64,000 nt of DNA, from the NCBI RefSeq assembly GCF_003660455.1, contig NZ_QZVR01000005.1, forward strand, positions 124,001 to 188,000, given 5' to 3'. The position numbers and the translations under genes are program-made. Below are positions 1-8,381 of the stretch, one piece after another. Below the pieces are notes generated by a model that was given only the letters and a program-made list of their open reading frames with translations, made no database searches and was not told the origin of the DNA. The stretch's first letter is position 1; every line of letters starts with the position of its first letter. Source of the DNA: Nocardioides ferulae (lineage in GTDB: Bacteria > Actinomycetota > Actinomycetes > Propionibacteriales > Nocardioidaceae).

Positions 1-891
1 GGCTTCGAGGGCATGGTCCGGCCCACGATCGGCAACGCCCTGGGGCCGGCGGTGGCCGGTGCGGTGGTCGGTGCCGTCTCGGCCGGCGCGGCGGTGTCGG
101 TGGCCGCGTCGGCGGCCGCCGCCGGACTGGTCGCCCTCACCTGGGTGCCGCTGACGCCGGTGCGTCGCGACGCCTCCGCCGGCGCCGGGCCGGCCAACCC
201 GGTGGTCTCGGCCCTGCGCGACATGCGCGAGGGGTTCGGCTACATGCTGGCCACGCCCTGGCTGCTGGCCACGCTGCTGTTCGCCTCGCTGATGATCCTG
301 GTGATGATGGGGCCGCTCGAGGTGCTGGTGCCGTTCATCGTCAAGGACCGGCTCGGTGGCGGCCCCGGCGGCCACGCGTGGGTGCTCGCCGCGTTCGGCG
401 TCGGCGGCGCCGTGGGGTCGATGGTGATGGCCTCGCTGCGCATGCCGCGCCGCTACCTGACCTGGATGAACCTGCTCTGGGGGGTGGGGTGCCTGCCGCT
501 GGCGGTGATGGGGGTGGCCACCGAGCTGTGGATGGTCGTCGCAGCCGCGCTCGTGCTCGGCGCCGCGTTCTCCGCGCCGGTGGTCATCTGGGGCACGCTG
601 CTGCAGCGCCGGGTCCCGCCCCACATGCTGGGCCGGGTCGCCTCGCTCGACTTCTTCGTCTCCGTCAGCCTGATGCCGGTCTCGATGGCGCTGGCCGGCC
701 CGGTCAGCGAGGTCCTGGGGCTCCGCACGACGTTCCTGCTCGCCGGCACGGCACCGGTGGTGTTCGCCGTGGTGGCGGTGGTCGCCGCGCGGCTGCCGGC
801 CGACGAGCTGGCCCACCCCCTGCGCGACGAGCCGGAGCCGCTGTCGGGCTCAGGCGGGCAGCCCGAGTGCGCTGGCCAGCCGGGTGCGTGA
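1..891 (+). CDS. MFS transporter, C-terminal part (5' end outside window)
   Basis: The reading frame is open at base 1, so the true start lies upstream; the first ATG (13) is internal. The 297 visible residues hold about seven hydrophobic segments, e.g. around LLATLLFASLMILVMMG and MVVAAALVLGAAF. The half shown ends in a hydrophilic tail (LRDEPEPLSGSGG). This matches the second half of a major facilitator superfamily exporter of the transmembrane-secretion-effector type, an inner-membrane drug or metabolite efflux protein; the substrate cannot be inferred. Its last 42 bp overlap the 3' end of the convergent LuxR gene, so the two messages are complementary at their ends. Confidence 0.8.
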   Translation, partial: GFEGMVRPTIGNALGPAVAGAVVGAVSAGAAVSVAASAAAAGLVALTWVPLTPVRRDASAGAGPANPVVSALRDMREGFGYMLATPWLLATLLFASLMILVMMGPLEVLVPFIVKDRLGGGPGGHAWVLAAFGVGGAVGSMVMASLRMPRRYLTWMNLLWGVGCLPLAVMGVATELWMVVAAALVLGAAFSAPVVIWGTLLQRRVPPHMLGRVASLDFFVSVSLMPVSMALAGPVSEVLGLRTTFLLAGTAPVVFAVVAVVAARLPADELAHPLRDEPEPLSGSGGQPECAGQPGA

Positions 892-1857
892 GCGGATCCC
901 CAGCTTGCGATAGACGTGGGAGAGGTGCCACTCGACCGCCTTCACGGTGATCACGAGCTGGGCGGCGATCTGCCGGTTGGTCAGCCCCTCGGCGGCCAGC
1001 CGGGCGACCCGGCGCTCCCCGGCTGTGAGCGCCGCCATCGCCTCCGACTGCACCGGCTGCGGATCCTCGCCGACCCGCTCGAGCAGCCGCCGCACCCGGC
1101 CCTGCAGGGGCCAGAGCTCCTGCCGCCCGGCGTACCTCTCGGCGGCGCGCAACAGTCGCACCGCCTCGGCGAGCTGCGCCGGCGCCACGGCGGGCGAGAG
1201 CAGCAGCAGGCCGGCCAGGTCGGTGCCGATCTGGGCGGCCAGCCGGTCTGCCCGCACCGGCTCGAGCGCGTCCAGCGCCAGCCGGAGCGTGGCGACCCGG
1301 TCGACGGTCACGTCGGCGGTGGCCAGCGTGCGCAGGGCCAGCGCCCGGTCGTACGCCGAGCCCCGGGCGGCGTCGACCTGCTCGCGGGCGAGCAGGGCGG
1401 CCTCGCGCCCCCGGCCCAGGTGCAGCAGCACCAGCGCCGCGCCGCAGCGCCAGGGCAGCGACCTGTCGCCGTCGGGACCGTGATCGCCCCAGGCCGGCAG
1501 CGAGCCGACGGCGAGGTAGCCCTCGAGCGCGACGTCGAACTCGCCCATGGCGGCGGCCAGCTCCGCGCGGGCGTGCTGGGCCACGGCGCCGGCGTACGAC
1601 GGGCGCTGCAGCAGCGGCGTCAGCTGGTCGCCGGCCAGCATCGCGGCCGTGAGCTCGCCGCGGGCCAGGAGGCACTCCACCCGTGCGGCGCGGGCCAGCG
1701 CGAGGTCGTCCTCGGTGAGTCGCGACTCGGAGAGCGTGGCCAGGGCGCCGAGCGCCTCGGTGAGCCTGCCCTGGCGCATCAGCGCGCGCGCCTCGGGGAC
1801 GCCGGAGCCACCGCGCCGGGGCGCGGGCACTCGGAGCGCGTTCCCCGTCGCCTGCAT
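850..1857 (-). CDS. LuxR-family transcriptional regulator
   Basis: 335 aa. The last ~65 residues form a GerE/LuxR helix-turn-helix: LTAGERRVARLAAEGLTNRQ, then IAAQLVITVKAVEWHLSHVY and RKLGIRSR, the usual pattern of NarL/LuxR-type DNA-binding domains. The N-terminal ~265 residues are Ala/Leu-rich helical repeats resembling the TPR-like region of LAL regulators, but there is no Walker A motif, so it looks like a shortened LAL protein. The ATG at 1857 lies only 9 bp after the stop of the DinB-like gene and on the same strand, so it is probably the third gene of a sigma factor-DinB-LuxR operon. It overlaps the convergent MFS gene by 42 bp. Its targets are unknown. Confidence 0.85.
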   Translation of the reverse strand: MQATGNALRVPAPRRGGSGVPEARALMRQGRLTEALGALATLSESRLTEDDLALARAARVECLLARGELTAAMLAGDQLTPLLQRPSYAGAVAQHARAELAAAMGEFDVALEGYLAVGSLPAWGDHGPDGDRSLPWRCGAALVLLHLGRGREAALLAREQVDAARGSAYDRALALRTLATADVTVDRVATLRLALDALEPVRADRLAAQIGTDLAGLLLLSPAVAPAQLAEAVRLLRAAERYAGRQELWPLQGRVRRLLERVGEDPQPVQSEAMAALTAGERRVARLAAEGLTNRQIAAQLVITVKAVEWHLSHVYRKLGIRSRTRLASALGLPA

Positions 1858-1866
1858 GGCCTCAGG

Positions 1867-2508
1867 CTAAGAACCCGGCGGCCCGGGTGGGGCGGGAACC
1901 AGGGGATTGCCCGACGGTGGACCAGATGGGTGGCGGCCCAGGAACGCCGGCAGCAGGTCGGCGGCGTCGGCCCCGGCCGGCAGCGGCACCGGCTCGCCGA
2001 ACCGTCCGTCGCGCCGCTGGGAGGGCACGACGACCGCGGCGACCTCGAGCAGCTCCGACGCGAGTGACTCTGGCACCGGGCCGCCGCGCCCGGTGGCCCG
2101 GCCGACGTCCCAGCCGTGCACGGTGATCTCGAGCGCTGCGGCGCCGACCAGGAGTGGGGCGGCCAGGAACCGGTCGCCGACCGCGACGCTCCCGCCCCCG
2201 GAGTGGCCGGCCCCGACCGCCGCCGAGAGCGTCGTCCAGGAGCCCAGCAGCCGGCAGGCCTTGGCCTGCAACCGATCGACGCGGGCGCCGGTCCGGTCGG
2301 CCGGCCCCTCGGCACCCACCGCCCCGCCGGCGGCCTCGGTGAACGCGTCGAGCGCGTCCTCCATGTGGGCCAACAGCCGCGCCAGCGACCAGCCCGCGCA
2401 GGGCGTGCTCCGGCCGAGGTCGTCGGAGGTCACGCCGGCGAGCGCCACGCGAGTGTAGGCCAGCGACCGGTCCAGGAGCTCGACGGCCGCGTCGAGCTCC
2501 CGGCTCAC
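1867..2508 (-). CDS. TIGR03086-like DinB/maleylpyruvate-isomerase-fold protein
   Basis: 213 aa. The pattern is of the DinB-like four-helix family with mycothiol-dependent members: RSLAYTRVALAGVTSDDL near the N-terminus, then TPCAGWSLARLLAHM with the first metal-binding His, and ALEITVHGWDVGRATG carrying the second HxxDxxR-type region. These proteins usually bind a divalent metal and may use mycothiol as co-substrate; the reaction here is unknown. The start is GTG at 2508, whose GTGA overlaps the stop of the upstream sigma factor, so the two are translationally coupled. A second, larger relative occurs at 53034. Confidence 0.75.
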   Translation of the reverse strand: MSRELDAAVELLDRSLAYTRVALAGVTSDDLGRSTPCAGWSLARLLAHMEDALDAFTEAAGGAVGAEGPADRTGARVDRLQAKACRLLGSWTTLSAAVGAGHSGGGSVAVGDRFLAAPLLVGAAALEITVHGWDVGRATGRGGPVPESLASELLEVAAVVVPSQRRDGRFGEPVPLPAGADAADLLPAFLGRHPSGPPSGNPLVPAPPGPPGS

Positions 2509-3581
2509 CTCGGAACCAGGCTCAGGGGATGGTCGCCGGGACGGTAGTCGGCGCCCAGCCGCTCCGGCAGGTCGAACTTCGCGAACAGCGCGGTGTCGAA
2601 GAACGCGTGCACGTGCTGCACCCGGGCACCGTCGAGCTCGAGGACCTGCAGCTGGAACGGCCGGAAGTCCCCGTCGCCGGGCGAGCGCATGTAGAGGCCG
2701 AACGCCGGCTGGCCGTTCGCGGAGGTGCGCAGCATCGGCATGTCGTTCCAGCCGCCGGGGCAGTGGTTGCTGATCAGGTCGGCGATGCTGTCGGCGCCGA
2801 CGTACCAGTTCAGGAACGGCGGCATCTCCCAGATCGCCTCGGAGGTCAGCAGGCTGACGATCTCGTCGACGTCCTTGCGCCAGAACGCGTCGACGTAGCG
2901 GTCCAAGAGCTGCTGCTGGGCCTCGTTGAGGTCGGGCTGCACGGTCTCGGCGGTGAGGCCGCGGCCGGCGAGCTGGGCGTGCGCCCGCTGCAGGGCGGAG
3001 TTCACTGCTGCGGAGGTGGTGTCGAGGGCGACCGCGGTCTCGGCGGCCGACCACCGCAGCACGTCGCGCAGGATCAGCACCGCCCGCTGTCGGGCCGGGA
3101 GGTGCTGGAGGGCGGCGACGAACGCGAGCCGGATCGAGTCGCGCTCCTCGACGACCACGGCGGCGTCGGGCACCGGCTCGAGCCAGGCGACCTCGGTGCT
3201 CTGCTCGAGCTCCGAGCCCGCGGGGGAGTCGGGGGTGCCGAGACCGGTGGGCAGCGGCCGGCGGGGCCGACCCTCGAGGTTGGTCAGGCACACGTTGGTG
3301 GCGATCCGGTAGAGCCAGGTGCGCACCGACGACCGGCCCTGGAAGTCGGCCGAGGCCTTCCAGGCGCGCAGGAAGGTCTCCTGGACGAGGTCCTCGGCCT
3401 CGTGGACCGACCCGCTCATCCGGTAGCAGTGGGCCAGCAGCTCGCGCTGGTAGCGCTCGGTCAGGGCGGAGAAGTCCGACAGCTCACCGGCAGGTCCTGC
3501 CGGGTCGGGGGCCGTGCGGGTCGGGCTCGGTGGGGAGGTGGGGGTCATGGGGGTGGTCTCCAGCGCCGTGGGTGCAACCAT
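2505..3581 (-). CDS. ECF sigma factor, SigG/TIGR02960-like, with SnoaL-like C-terminus
   Basis: 358 aa. Sigma region 2 is YQRELLAHCYRMSGSVHEAE with DLVQETFLRAWK; region 4 is LPARQRAVLILRDVLRWSAA followed by ETAVALDTTSAAVNSALQRA. After residue ~220 comes a SnoaL-like domain (LLDRYVDAFWRKDVDEIVSL) that in this class modulates the sigma factor in place of a separate anti-sigma factor. That architecture matches actinobacterial SigG-type ECF sigmas. The ATG at 3581 is preceded by AAGGAG, 5 bases before the codon, which fixes the start. It overlaps the following DinB-like gene by GTGA. No anti-sigma gene is adjacent. The inducing signal is unknown. Confidence 0.85.
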   Translation of the reverse strand: MVAPTALETTPMTPTSPPSPTRTAPDPAGPAGELSDFSALTERYQRELLAHCYRMSGSVHEAEDLVQETFLRAWKASADFQGRSSVRTWLYRIATNVCLTNLEGRPRRPLPTGLGTPDSPAGSELEQSTEVAWLEPVPDAAVVVEERDSIRLAFVAALQHLPARQRAVLILRDVLRWSAAETAVALDTTSAAVNSALQRAHAQLAGRGLTAETVQPDLNEAQQQLLDRYVDAFWRKDVDEIVSLLTSEAIWEMPPFLNWYVGADSIADLISNHCPGGWNDMPMLRTSANGQPAFGLYMRSPGDGDFRPFQLQVLELDGARVQHVHAFFDTALFAKFDLPERLGADYRPGDHPLSLVPR

Positions 3582-3632
3582 GGGGGCTCCTTCAGTCTGC
3601 TCCCCCGGACCGACCCCCGTCGATGGAGAAAA

Positions 3633-5237
3633 TCATCGGTCGGCGTCGAGATACCGCCGATCACCGATGCCGGCCAGCGTCAGCGCTCGCTCGGCGAGCG
3701 GACGAGTGAGCTCGAGGTCGGCGGGCACCAGCCCGACGCGGATACGCCGCTCGAGCAGGTCGTCGACGTCGACGGCGCCCTCGTGGGTCACCCCGAAGAC
3801 CAGCTCGGCCAGTGTCACCGGGATCTGCTCGGTGGCGGGCGCGAGCAGGTCGTCGTCGCTGAGTCCGGTGACCTCGCGGGCGGTCTCGAGCACGAGTCCG
3901 GCATCGGCGCCGTAGCGGCGCACCAGCCGCTCGGGGTGCTCGAGGGAGGCCAGAGCGGGCCGGGGTGCCGCGCCCGCCAGCCGGGTGGTGCGGGTGCGGC
4001 ACGGGCCGGCGGTGAGCCGCCCCATGCGCACGGCGACGTCGACGGCGTCCTCGGCCATCCGGCGATAGGTGGTGAGCTTGCCGCCGACGACGGTGACCAG
4101 GCCGTCGGCGCCGGTGTGCACGGCGTGCCGGCGGGAGAGGTCGGCCGTGGCGCCCTCGCGGCCGGGCAGGTCGAGCAGCGGGCGGAGGCCGGCGAACGCG
4201 CCGACGACGTCGTCGCGGTGCAGCGGGTGGGCGAACGCGGCGCCGACGACGTCGAGCAGGAAGCCGATCTCGGGCTCGGTGGGCTGCGGCACGTCGGGGA
4301 TGTCGCCGTCGGCGGGCTCGTCGGTGAGGCCGACGTAGACGGTGTCGTCGGGCTGGGGCAGCACCAGCACGAACCGGTTGGTGGCTCCCGGGATCGGGGC
4401 GAAGACCGAGACCTGCAGGCCGGGCAGCGTCTGGCGCCGGAGCACCAGGTGGGTGCCGCGGCTGGGGCGCAGGGCGATGTCGTCGGCCAGGCCGCCGGCC
4501 CAGACGCCGGTGGCGTTCACGACGGAGCGGGCGGCCACCGTCGTGGTCGTGCCGGTCAGCTCGTCGCGCAGGCGGACGCCGCTGCCCGAGGCCTCGAGCA
4601 CCCGGGCGCGGGTGCGCACGTGGGCGCCGTGGTCGGCGGCGGTGCGCGCGATCGTGGTGACCAGGCGGGCGTCGTCCTCGAGCTGGCCGTCCCACGACAG
4701 CAGCCCGCCGCGCAGCCCGGCGGGCCGCAGTGCCGGCGCGAGGCCGAGCGTCTCGGTCGCGGTCAGCCGACGCGGCCGCGGGAGGGTGCCGGAGGAGGTG
4801 CGGGCGCCGAACCGCAGGGCATCGCCGGCGAGCAGCCCGGCCCGGGTCAGCGCCGCCAGCGGCGGCGTGACGCTGGAGTTGAGCGGCAGCAGCATCGGCA
4901 TCGGGCGGGTCAGGTGGGGCGCGGTGACCTCCATCAGGACGCCGCGCTCGACGGCGCTCTCGTGGGCCACCCCCACCTGGCCCTTGGCGAGGTAGCGCAG
5001 TCCGCCGTGCACCAGCTTCGAGGACCAGCGCGAGGTGCCGAAGGCGAGGTCGTGGGCGTCGACCGCCAGCACGGTGAGCCCGCGGGTGACGGCGTCGAGG
5101 GCGACCCCGGCGCCGGTGACGCCGAGGCCGATCACCACCAGGTCGACGGTGTCGGGCAGGTCGGCGAGGCCGGCGGCGATGCGGGTGGCCGGCCGGCCGG
5201 CGTCCTGGCCGGGCGCCCGGCCTGCGTGCGTGCTCAT
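3633..5237 (-). CDS. glpD: Glycerol-3-phosphate dehydrogenase (FAD-dependent)
   Basis: 534 aa. Oxidises sn-glycerol 3-phosphate to dihydroxyacetone phosphate, passing electrons to the quinone pool at the membrane. The FAD-binding Rossmann motif is VVIGLGVTGAGVALDAVTRG near residue 35. It is followed by the GlpD signature region FGTSRWSSKLVHGGLRYL, and later by VVNATGVWAG and VVGGKLTTYRRMAEDAV, typical of the family; length is normal. The ATG at 5237 overlaps the TetR stop (ATGA), so tetR-glpD are one transcription unit. Gene order here (glpD, tetR, divergent flavoprotein, lipid kinase) matches Mycobacterium tuberculosis Rv2249c-Rv2252 as I recall it, favouring a GlpD1-like role in lipid-precursor supply. 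Confidence 0.9.
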   Translation of the reverse strand: MSTHAGRAPGQDAGRPATRIAAGLADLPDTVDLVVIGLGVTGAGVALDAVTRGLTVLAVDAHDLAFGTSRWSSKLVHGGLRYLAKGQVGVAHESAVERGVLMEVTAPHLTRPMPMLLPLNSSVTPPLAALTRAGLLAGDALRFGARTSSGTLPRPRRLTATETLGLAPALRPAGLRGGLLSWDGQLEDDARLVTTIARTAADHGAHVRTRARVLEASGSGVRLRDELTGTTTTVAARSVVNATGVWAGGLADDIALRPSRGTHLVLRRQTLPGLQVSVFAPIPGATNRFVLVLPQPDDTVYVGLTDEPADGDIPDVPQPTEPEIGFLLDVVGAAFAHPLHRDDVVGAFAGLRPLLDLPGREGATADLSRRHAVHTGADGLVTVVGGKLTTYRRMAEDAVDVAVRMGRLTAGPCRTRTTRLAGAAPRPALASLEHPERLVRRYGADAGLVLETAREVTGLSDDDLLAPATEQIPVTLAELVFGVTHEGAVDVDDLLERRIRVGLVPADLELTRPLAERALTLAGIGDRRYLDADR

Positions 5238-5863
5238 GGAAGCACCGCCTTCGTCATCAGCGCGGTGAGCTCGGCGTCGAGCTCCTCCTCGGTCACCTCG
5301 TCGTCGACCATCGTGTGCGCCGAGAGGACGAACCCGTGGGCGGCGAGCAGCAGCCCGCGGGCGATCGCGACGGGGTTGCCGGCGCGCACCTCCCCGGCCT
5401 CCTGACCGGTGCGGACGGCGTCGGCGACCAGGCCGAGGATGAGGTCCTGGGTGCGCCCGCGGCGGGCGAGCAGGTAGGGCAGCAGCAGCTCGGGGTCGAG
5501 CTCCACGATGCGCACGAACAGCTCGTTCTCGCGCAGGTGACGCACGGTGGCGACGATGCTGTCGACCATCCGGTCGACGGCGGGCCGGGCCGGGTCCTGG
5601 GCGGCGACCGCGGCCTCGATGACCGCGGTCCACTCACGGGTCATCAGGTCGCCGAGCAGCTTCGGCATGTCGGCCCAGGTGCGATAGATGGTCATCCGCG
5701 ACACCCCCGCCCGGCGGGCCACCTCGGTGAGGGTGGTGCGCCGCCAGCCGACGTCGAGGATGCACTCGCGGGCGGCGTCGAGGTAGCCGTCGCGGGGCGA
5801 CTGCCGGAGCGAGGCGACGGGCACGACCGGCTGGTCCGGACTGTTGTGACGCTGTGACGTCAT
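5234..5863 (-). CDS. TetR-family repressor of the glpD/flavoenzyme locus
   Basis: 209 aa. The N-terminal TetR helix-turn-helix reads ECILDVGWRRTTLTEVARRA then GVSRMTIYRTWADMPKLLGD. The C-terminal ~140 residues are the usual divergent ligand-binding helices. It is transcribed divergently from the flavoenzyme at 5881 with only 17 bp between the two start codons, and a near-perfect palindrome covers that gap and both ATGs (see 5861-5883), a natural autoregulatory operator. Its ligand is probably a lipid or acyl compound by context, which is inference. No Shine-Dalgarno precedes the ATG, so the real start could be a little downstream. Confidence 0.85.
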   Translation of the reverse strand: MTSQRHNSPDQPVVPVASLRQSPRDGYLDAARECILDVGWRRTTLTEVARRAGVSRMTIYRTWADMPKLLGDLMTREWTAVIEAAVAAQDPARPAVDRMVDSIVATVRHLRENELFVRIVELDPELLLPYLLARRGRTQDLILGLVADAVRTGQEAGEVRAGNPVAIARGLLLAAHGFVLSAHTMVDDEVTEEELDAELTALMTKAVLP

Positions 5864-5883
5864 GTGTCACACTGTAACACATG
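5861..5883. promoter_or_regulatory. TetR-type operator spanning both divergent start codons
   Basis: The core GTGTCACACTGTAACAC, flanked by CAT on the left and ATG on the right, forms a 23-bp inverted repeat with only two mismatched pairs around a central base. The left CAT is the start codon of tetR on the minus strand and the right ATG is the start of the flavoenzyme. Binding here would block both genes at once. The TetR protein next to it is the obvious candidate ligand. Confidence 0.75.
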
Positions 5884-7464
5884 ACCGCGTCGACGCAGAC
5901 CCCCGAGATGCACCCGCAACGGTGGGGCGACCCCGCCCTGGCCGCGCCGCTGCCCGAGTCCGCCCGGGGACTGGTCGACCTCGCGTTCGGGGTGCACGAG
6001 CGTCCCGCGGTCGAGCAGGTGACCCTGCCGCCCTGCGGCCTGAGCGACGACCTGCTCGCCGAGCTGCGCGAGATCCTCGGCGAGGAGCACGTGCTCGCCG
6101 ACGACGCCACCCGGCGGCTGCGCACCCGGGGCAAGTCCACCCCCGACCTGCTGCTCGCCCGCGCCGGTGACCTGAGCGACGCCCCCGACGTCGTGGTCCG
6201 CCCCGCCGACCACGACGAGGTCGCCGCCCTGCTCGCCTGGGCCACCCGGGCCGGGGTGGCGGTGGTGCCGTTCGGCGGCGGCACCTGCGTCACCGGCGGC
6301 CTGGTCGCGCGCCGCGAGGGCTTCGCCGGCGTGGTCAGCCTCGACCTGGTGCGGCTCAAGCGCCTGATCGCCGTCGACCGCGAGTCGATGACCGCCACCC
6401 TCGAGCCCGGCCTGCGCGGTCCCGAGGCCGAGGCCCTGCTCGCCGCCGAGGGGCTCACCATCGGCCACTACCCCCAGTCCTTCGAGTACGCCACCATCGG
6501 CGGCTTCGCCGCCACCCGGTCCAGCGGGCAGTCCAGCGCCGGCTACGGCCGCTTCGACGCGCTCGTGGTGGCGCTGCGGGTCGCCACCCCCGTCGGCGAG
6601 CTCCGGCTCGGGCACGCACCGGCCAGTGCGGCCGGGCCCGACCTGCGCCAGCTGGTGCTCGGCTCCGAGGGGGCCTTCGGCGTGATCACCGAGGTGACCG
6701 TGCGGGTGCGCAAGGCGCCCGCGGTCCGCGTCTACGAGGGATGGCGGTGGCCGTCGTTCGCGGCCGGCGCCGCGGCCGTGCGCAGGCTGGTCCAGGCCGG
6801 GTTGCAGCCCACCGTGCTCCGGCTCTCCGACGAGGCCGAGACCGCGATCAACCTCGCCGACCCCGGCGCCATCGGCGGCAGCGACGCCGCCGGCTGCCTG
6901 ATGCTGGTCGGCCACGAGGGCGACCGGGCCGCGGTCGACGCCCGCCGCACCGCGGTCGAGGCACTGCTCACCGGCCTCGGTGGCATCCCGCTGGGGGAGG
7001 AGCCGGGCCGCTCCTGGGCCCACGGCCGGTTCGCCGCGCCGTACCTGCGCGACGCCATGCTCGACGCCGGCGTGCTGGTCGAGACCCTCGAGAGCGCGAC
7101 CTTCTGGTCCGGTCTGGAGCGGCTCCACGCCGACGTCCGCAACGCGCTGGAGGCCTCGCTCGGCCAGCCGGTGATGGTGCTGGCGCACATCTCCCACGTC
7201 TACGAGACCGGCTGCTCGCTCTACTTCACCGTGGCCGCGCCGGAGGGCGAGGAGCCGCTGGCCCGCTGGCGGGCCGCCAAGGCCGCCGCCACCGACGCGA
7301 TGGTCGCCGCCGGGGCGACGATCACCCACCACCACGCGGTCGGCACCGACCACCGGCCCTGGCTGGCCGACGAGATCGGCGAGCTGGGGGTCGCGGTGCT
7401 GCGGGCGGTCAAGCGGGAGCTCGACCCGGCCGGCGTGCTCAACCCGGGGGTGCTGGTGCCATGA
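5881..7464 (+). CDS. FAD-binding oxidase, alkyldihydroxyacetonephosphate-synthase-like
   Basis: 527 aa. FAD_binding_4 (PCMH) fold: PDVVVRPADHDEVAALLAWA, the pyrophosphate loop VVPFGGGTCVTGGL, and YATIGGFAATRSSGQSSAGY. Near the C-terminus ATITHHHAVGTDHRPWL has the triple-His motif of alkyl-DHAP synthases, followed by KRELDPAGVLNPG. Alkyl-DHAP synthase exchanges the acyl chain of acyl-DHAP for a fatty alcohol, forming the ether bond of ether lipids; bacterial homologues of the Rv2251 type are not well characterised, so the exact reaction is inference. It overlaps the lipid kinase by ATGA. No ribosome-binding site precedes the ATG at 5881; ATG 5908 is an alternative. Confidence 0.8.
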   Translation: MTASTQTPEMHPQRWGDPALAAPLPESARGLVDLAFGVHERPAVEQVTLPPCGLSDDLLAELREILGEEHVLADDATRRLRTRGKSTPDLLLARAGDLSDAPDVVVRPADHDEVAALLAWATRAGVAVVPFGGGTCVTGGLVARREGFAGVVSLDLVRLKRLIAVDRESMTATLEPGLRGPEAEALLAAEGLTIGHYPQSFEYATIGGFAATRSSGQSSAGYGRFDALVVALRVATPVGELRLGHAPASAAGPDLRQLVLGSEGAFGVITEVTVRVRKAPAVRVYEGWRWPSFAAGAAAVRRLVQAGLQPTVLRLSDEAETAINLADPGAIGGSDAAGCLMLVGHEGDRAAVDARRTAVEALLTGLGGIPLGEEPGRSWAHGRFAAPYLRDAMLDAGVLVETLESATFWSGLERLHADVRNALEASLGQPVMVLAHISHVYETGCSLYFTVAAPEGEEPLARWRAAKAAATDAMVAAGATITHHHAVGTDHRPWLADEIGELGVAVLRAVKRELDPAGVLNPGVLVP

Positions 7465-8381
7465 GCTCCACCGCGGTCCGCTCGTTCTCGTTCCTGGTCA
7501 ACCCCGGCGCCGGCGGCGGTGCCGCGCCGGAGGCCGTCGTGCCGGTGGCCCGGCTGCTGCGTGAGGCGGGTGCTGCCGTCGAGGTGACCTACTCGCCGGG
7601 GCCTCGGGCGATGACGGCCCTGGTGCGGCAGGCGGTCGACCGCGGCGACGTCGTCGTCTCGGTCGGCGGCGACGGGATGCTGGCCTCGCTGGCCGGCGAG
7701 GTCGCCGAGCTCGACGGCACCCTCGCGGTGCTGCCGGCGGGCCGCGGCAACGACTTCGCGCGGATGCTCGACCTGCCCACCGAGCCCGAGGCGCAGGCCC
7801 GGCTCCTGCTCGAGGGCAGCGAGCGCTCGGTCGACCTGCTCGGCGCCACCTTCCCGGGAGCTGCCCCGCGGGCCGTCGCCGGCTCGGTCTACTGCGGGGT
7901 CGACGCCCGCGCGGCGGCGATCGTGGCGAGGTCCCGCCGCCTGCCGCAGCGGCTGCAGTACCCCGTCGCCGCGGTGCGCGCGCTCGCCGCCTACCGCCCG
8001 GCCGACGTCGAGGTGGTCGTCGACGGCGTCTCCCACCGGTACGCCGCCGCGACGGTCGTGGTGGCCAACTCCGCCTTCTACGGCAAGGGCATGAAGATCG
8101 CGCCGCTGGCGGCGGTCGAGGACGGCCGGCTCGACGTGGTCGTGATCGAGGCGGCCTCGCGGGTCTCCCTGATCCGGTCGCTGCCGAAGGTCTACGACGG
8201 CGGGCACGTCGCGCTGCCCGAGGTCACCACGCTGACCGGACGCCGGGTCGAGGTGCGCGCCGACGCGAAGGTGCCGGTGCCGGTGGGCGGTGATGGTGAG
8301 CCGCTGGGCGACCTGCCCGGGCTCGCCGACCCGCCGCTGGTGGTCGAGGTCCGACCGGGCGTCCTGCGCATCCTGGCCTGA
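7461..8381 (+). CDS. Diacylglycerol/lipid kinase
   Basis: 306 aa, cytoplasmic or membrane-associated. Phosphorylates diacylglycerol or a related lipid with ATP. DAGK catalytic motifs: FLVNPGAGGGAAPEAV at the N-terminus, VVVSVGGDGMLASLAGEV (GGDGT variant with Met) and LPAGRGNDFARMLDLP. The C-terminal beta domain contains VVVANSAFYGKGMKIAPLA. The start ATG overlaps the stop of the flavoenzyme (ATGA). It is the counterpart of Rv2252, reported as a DAG/phosphoinositide-mannoside-related kinase in M. tuberculosis. Together with GlpD (source of DHAP) and the ether-synthase-like flavoenzyme it suggests a phospholipid-precursor pathway. The stop codon directly abuts a 63-bp palindromic repeat. Confidence 0.88.
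   Translation: MSSTAVRSFSFLVNPGAGGGAAPEAVVPVARLLREAGAAVEVTYSPGPRAMTALVRQAVDRGDVVVSVGGDGMLASLAGEVAELDGTLAVLPAGRGNDFARMLDLPTEPEAQARLLLEGSERSVDLLGATFPGAAPRAVAGSVYCGVDARAAAIVARSRRLPQRLQYPVAAVRALAAYRPADVEVVVDGVSHRYAAATVVVANSAFYGKGMKIAPLAAVEDGRLDVVVIEAASRVSLIRSLPKVYDGGHVALPEVTTLTGRRVEVRADAKVPVPVGGDGEPLGDLPGLADPPLVVEVRPGVLRILA

Noticed and set aside
2529..5405. A 958-codon + strand frame over the sigma factor, glpD and tetR
   Set aside because: It runs antisense across three well-supported genes and reads as low-complexity Gly/Ala/Arg/Gln sequence.
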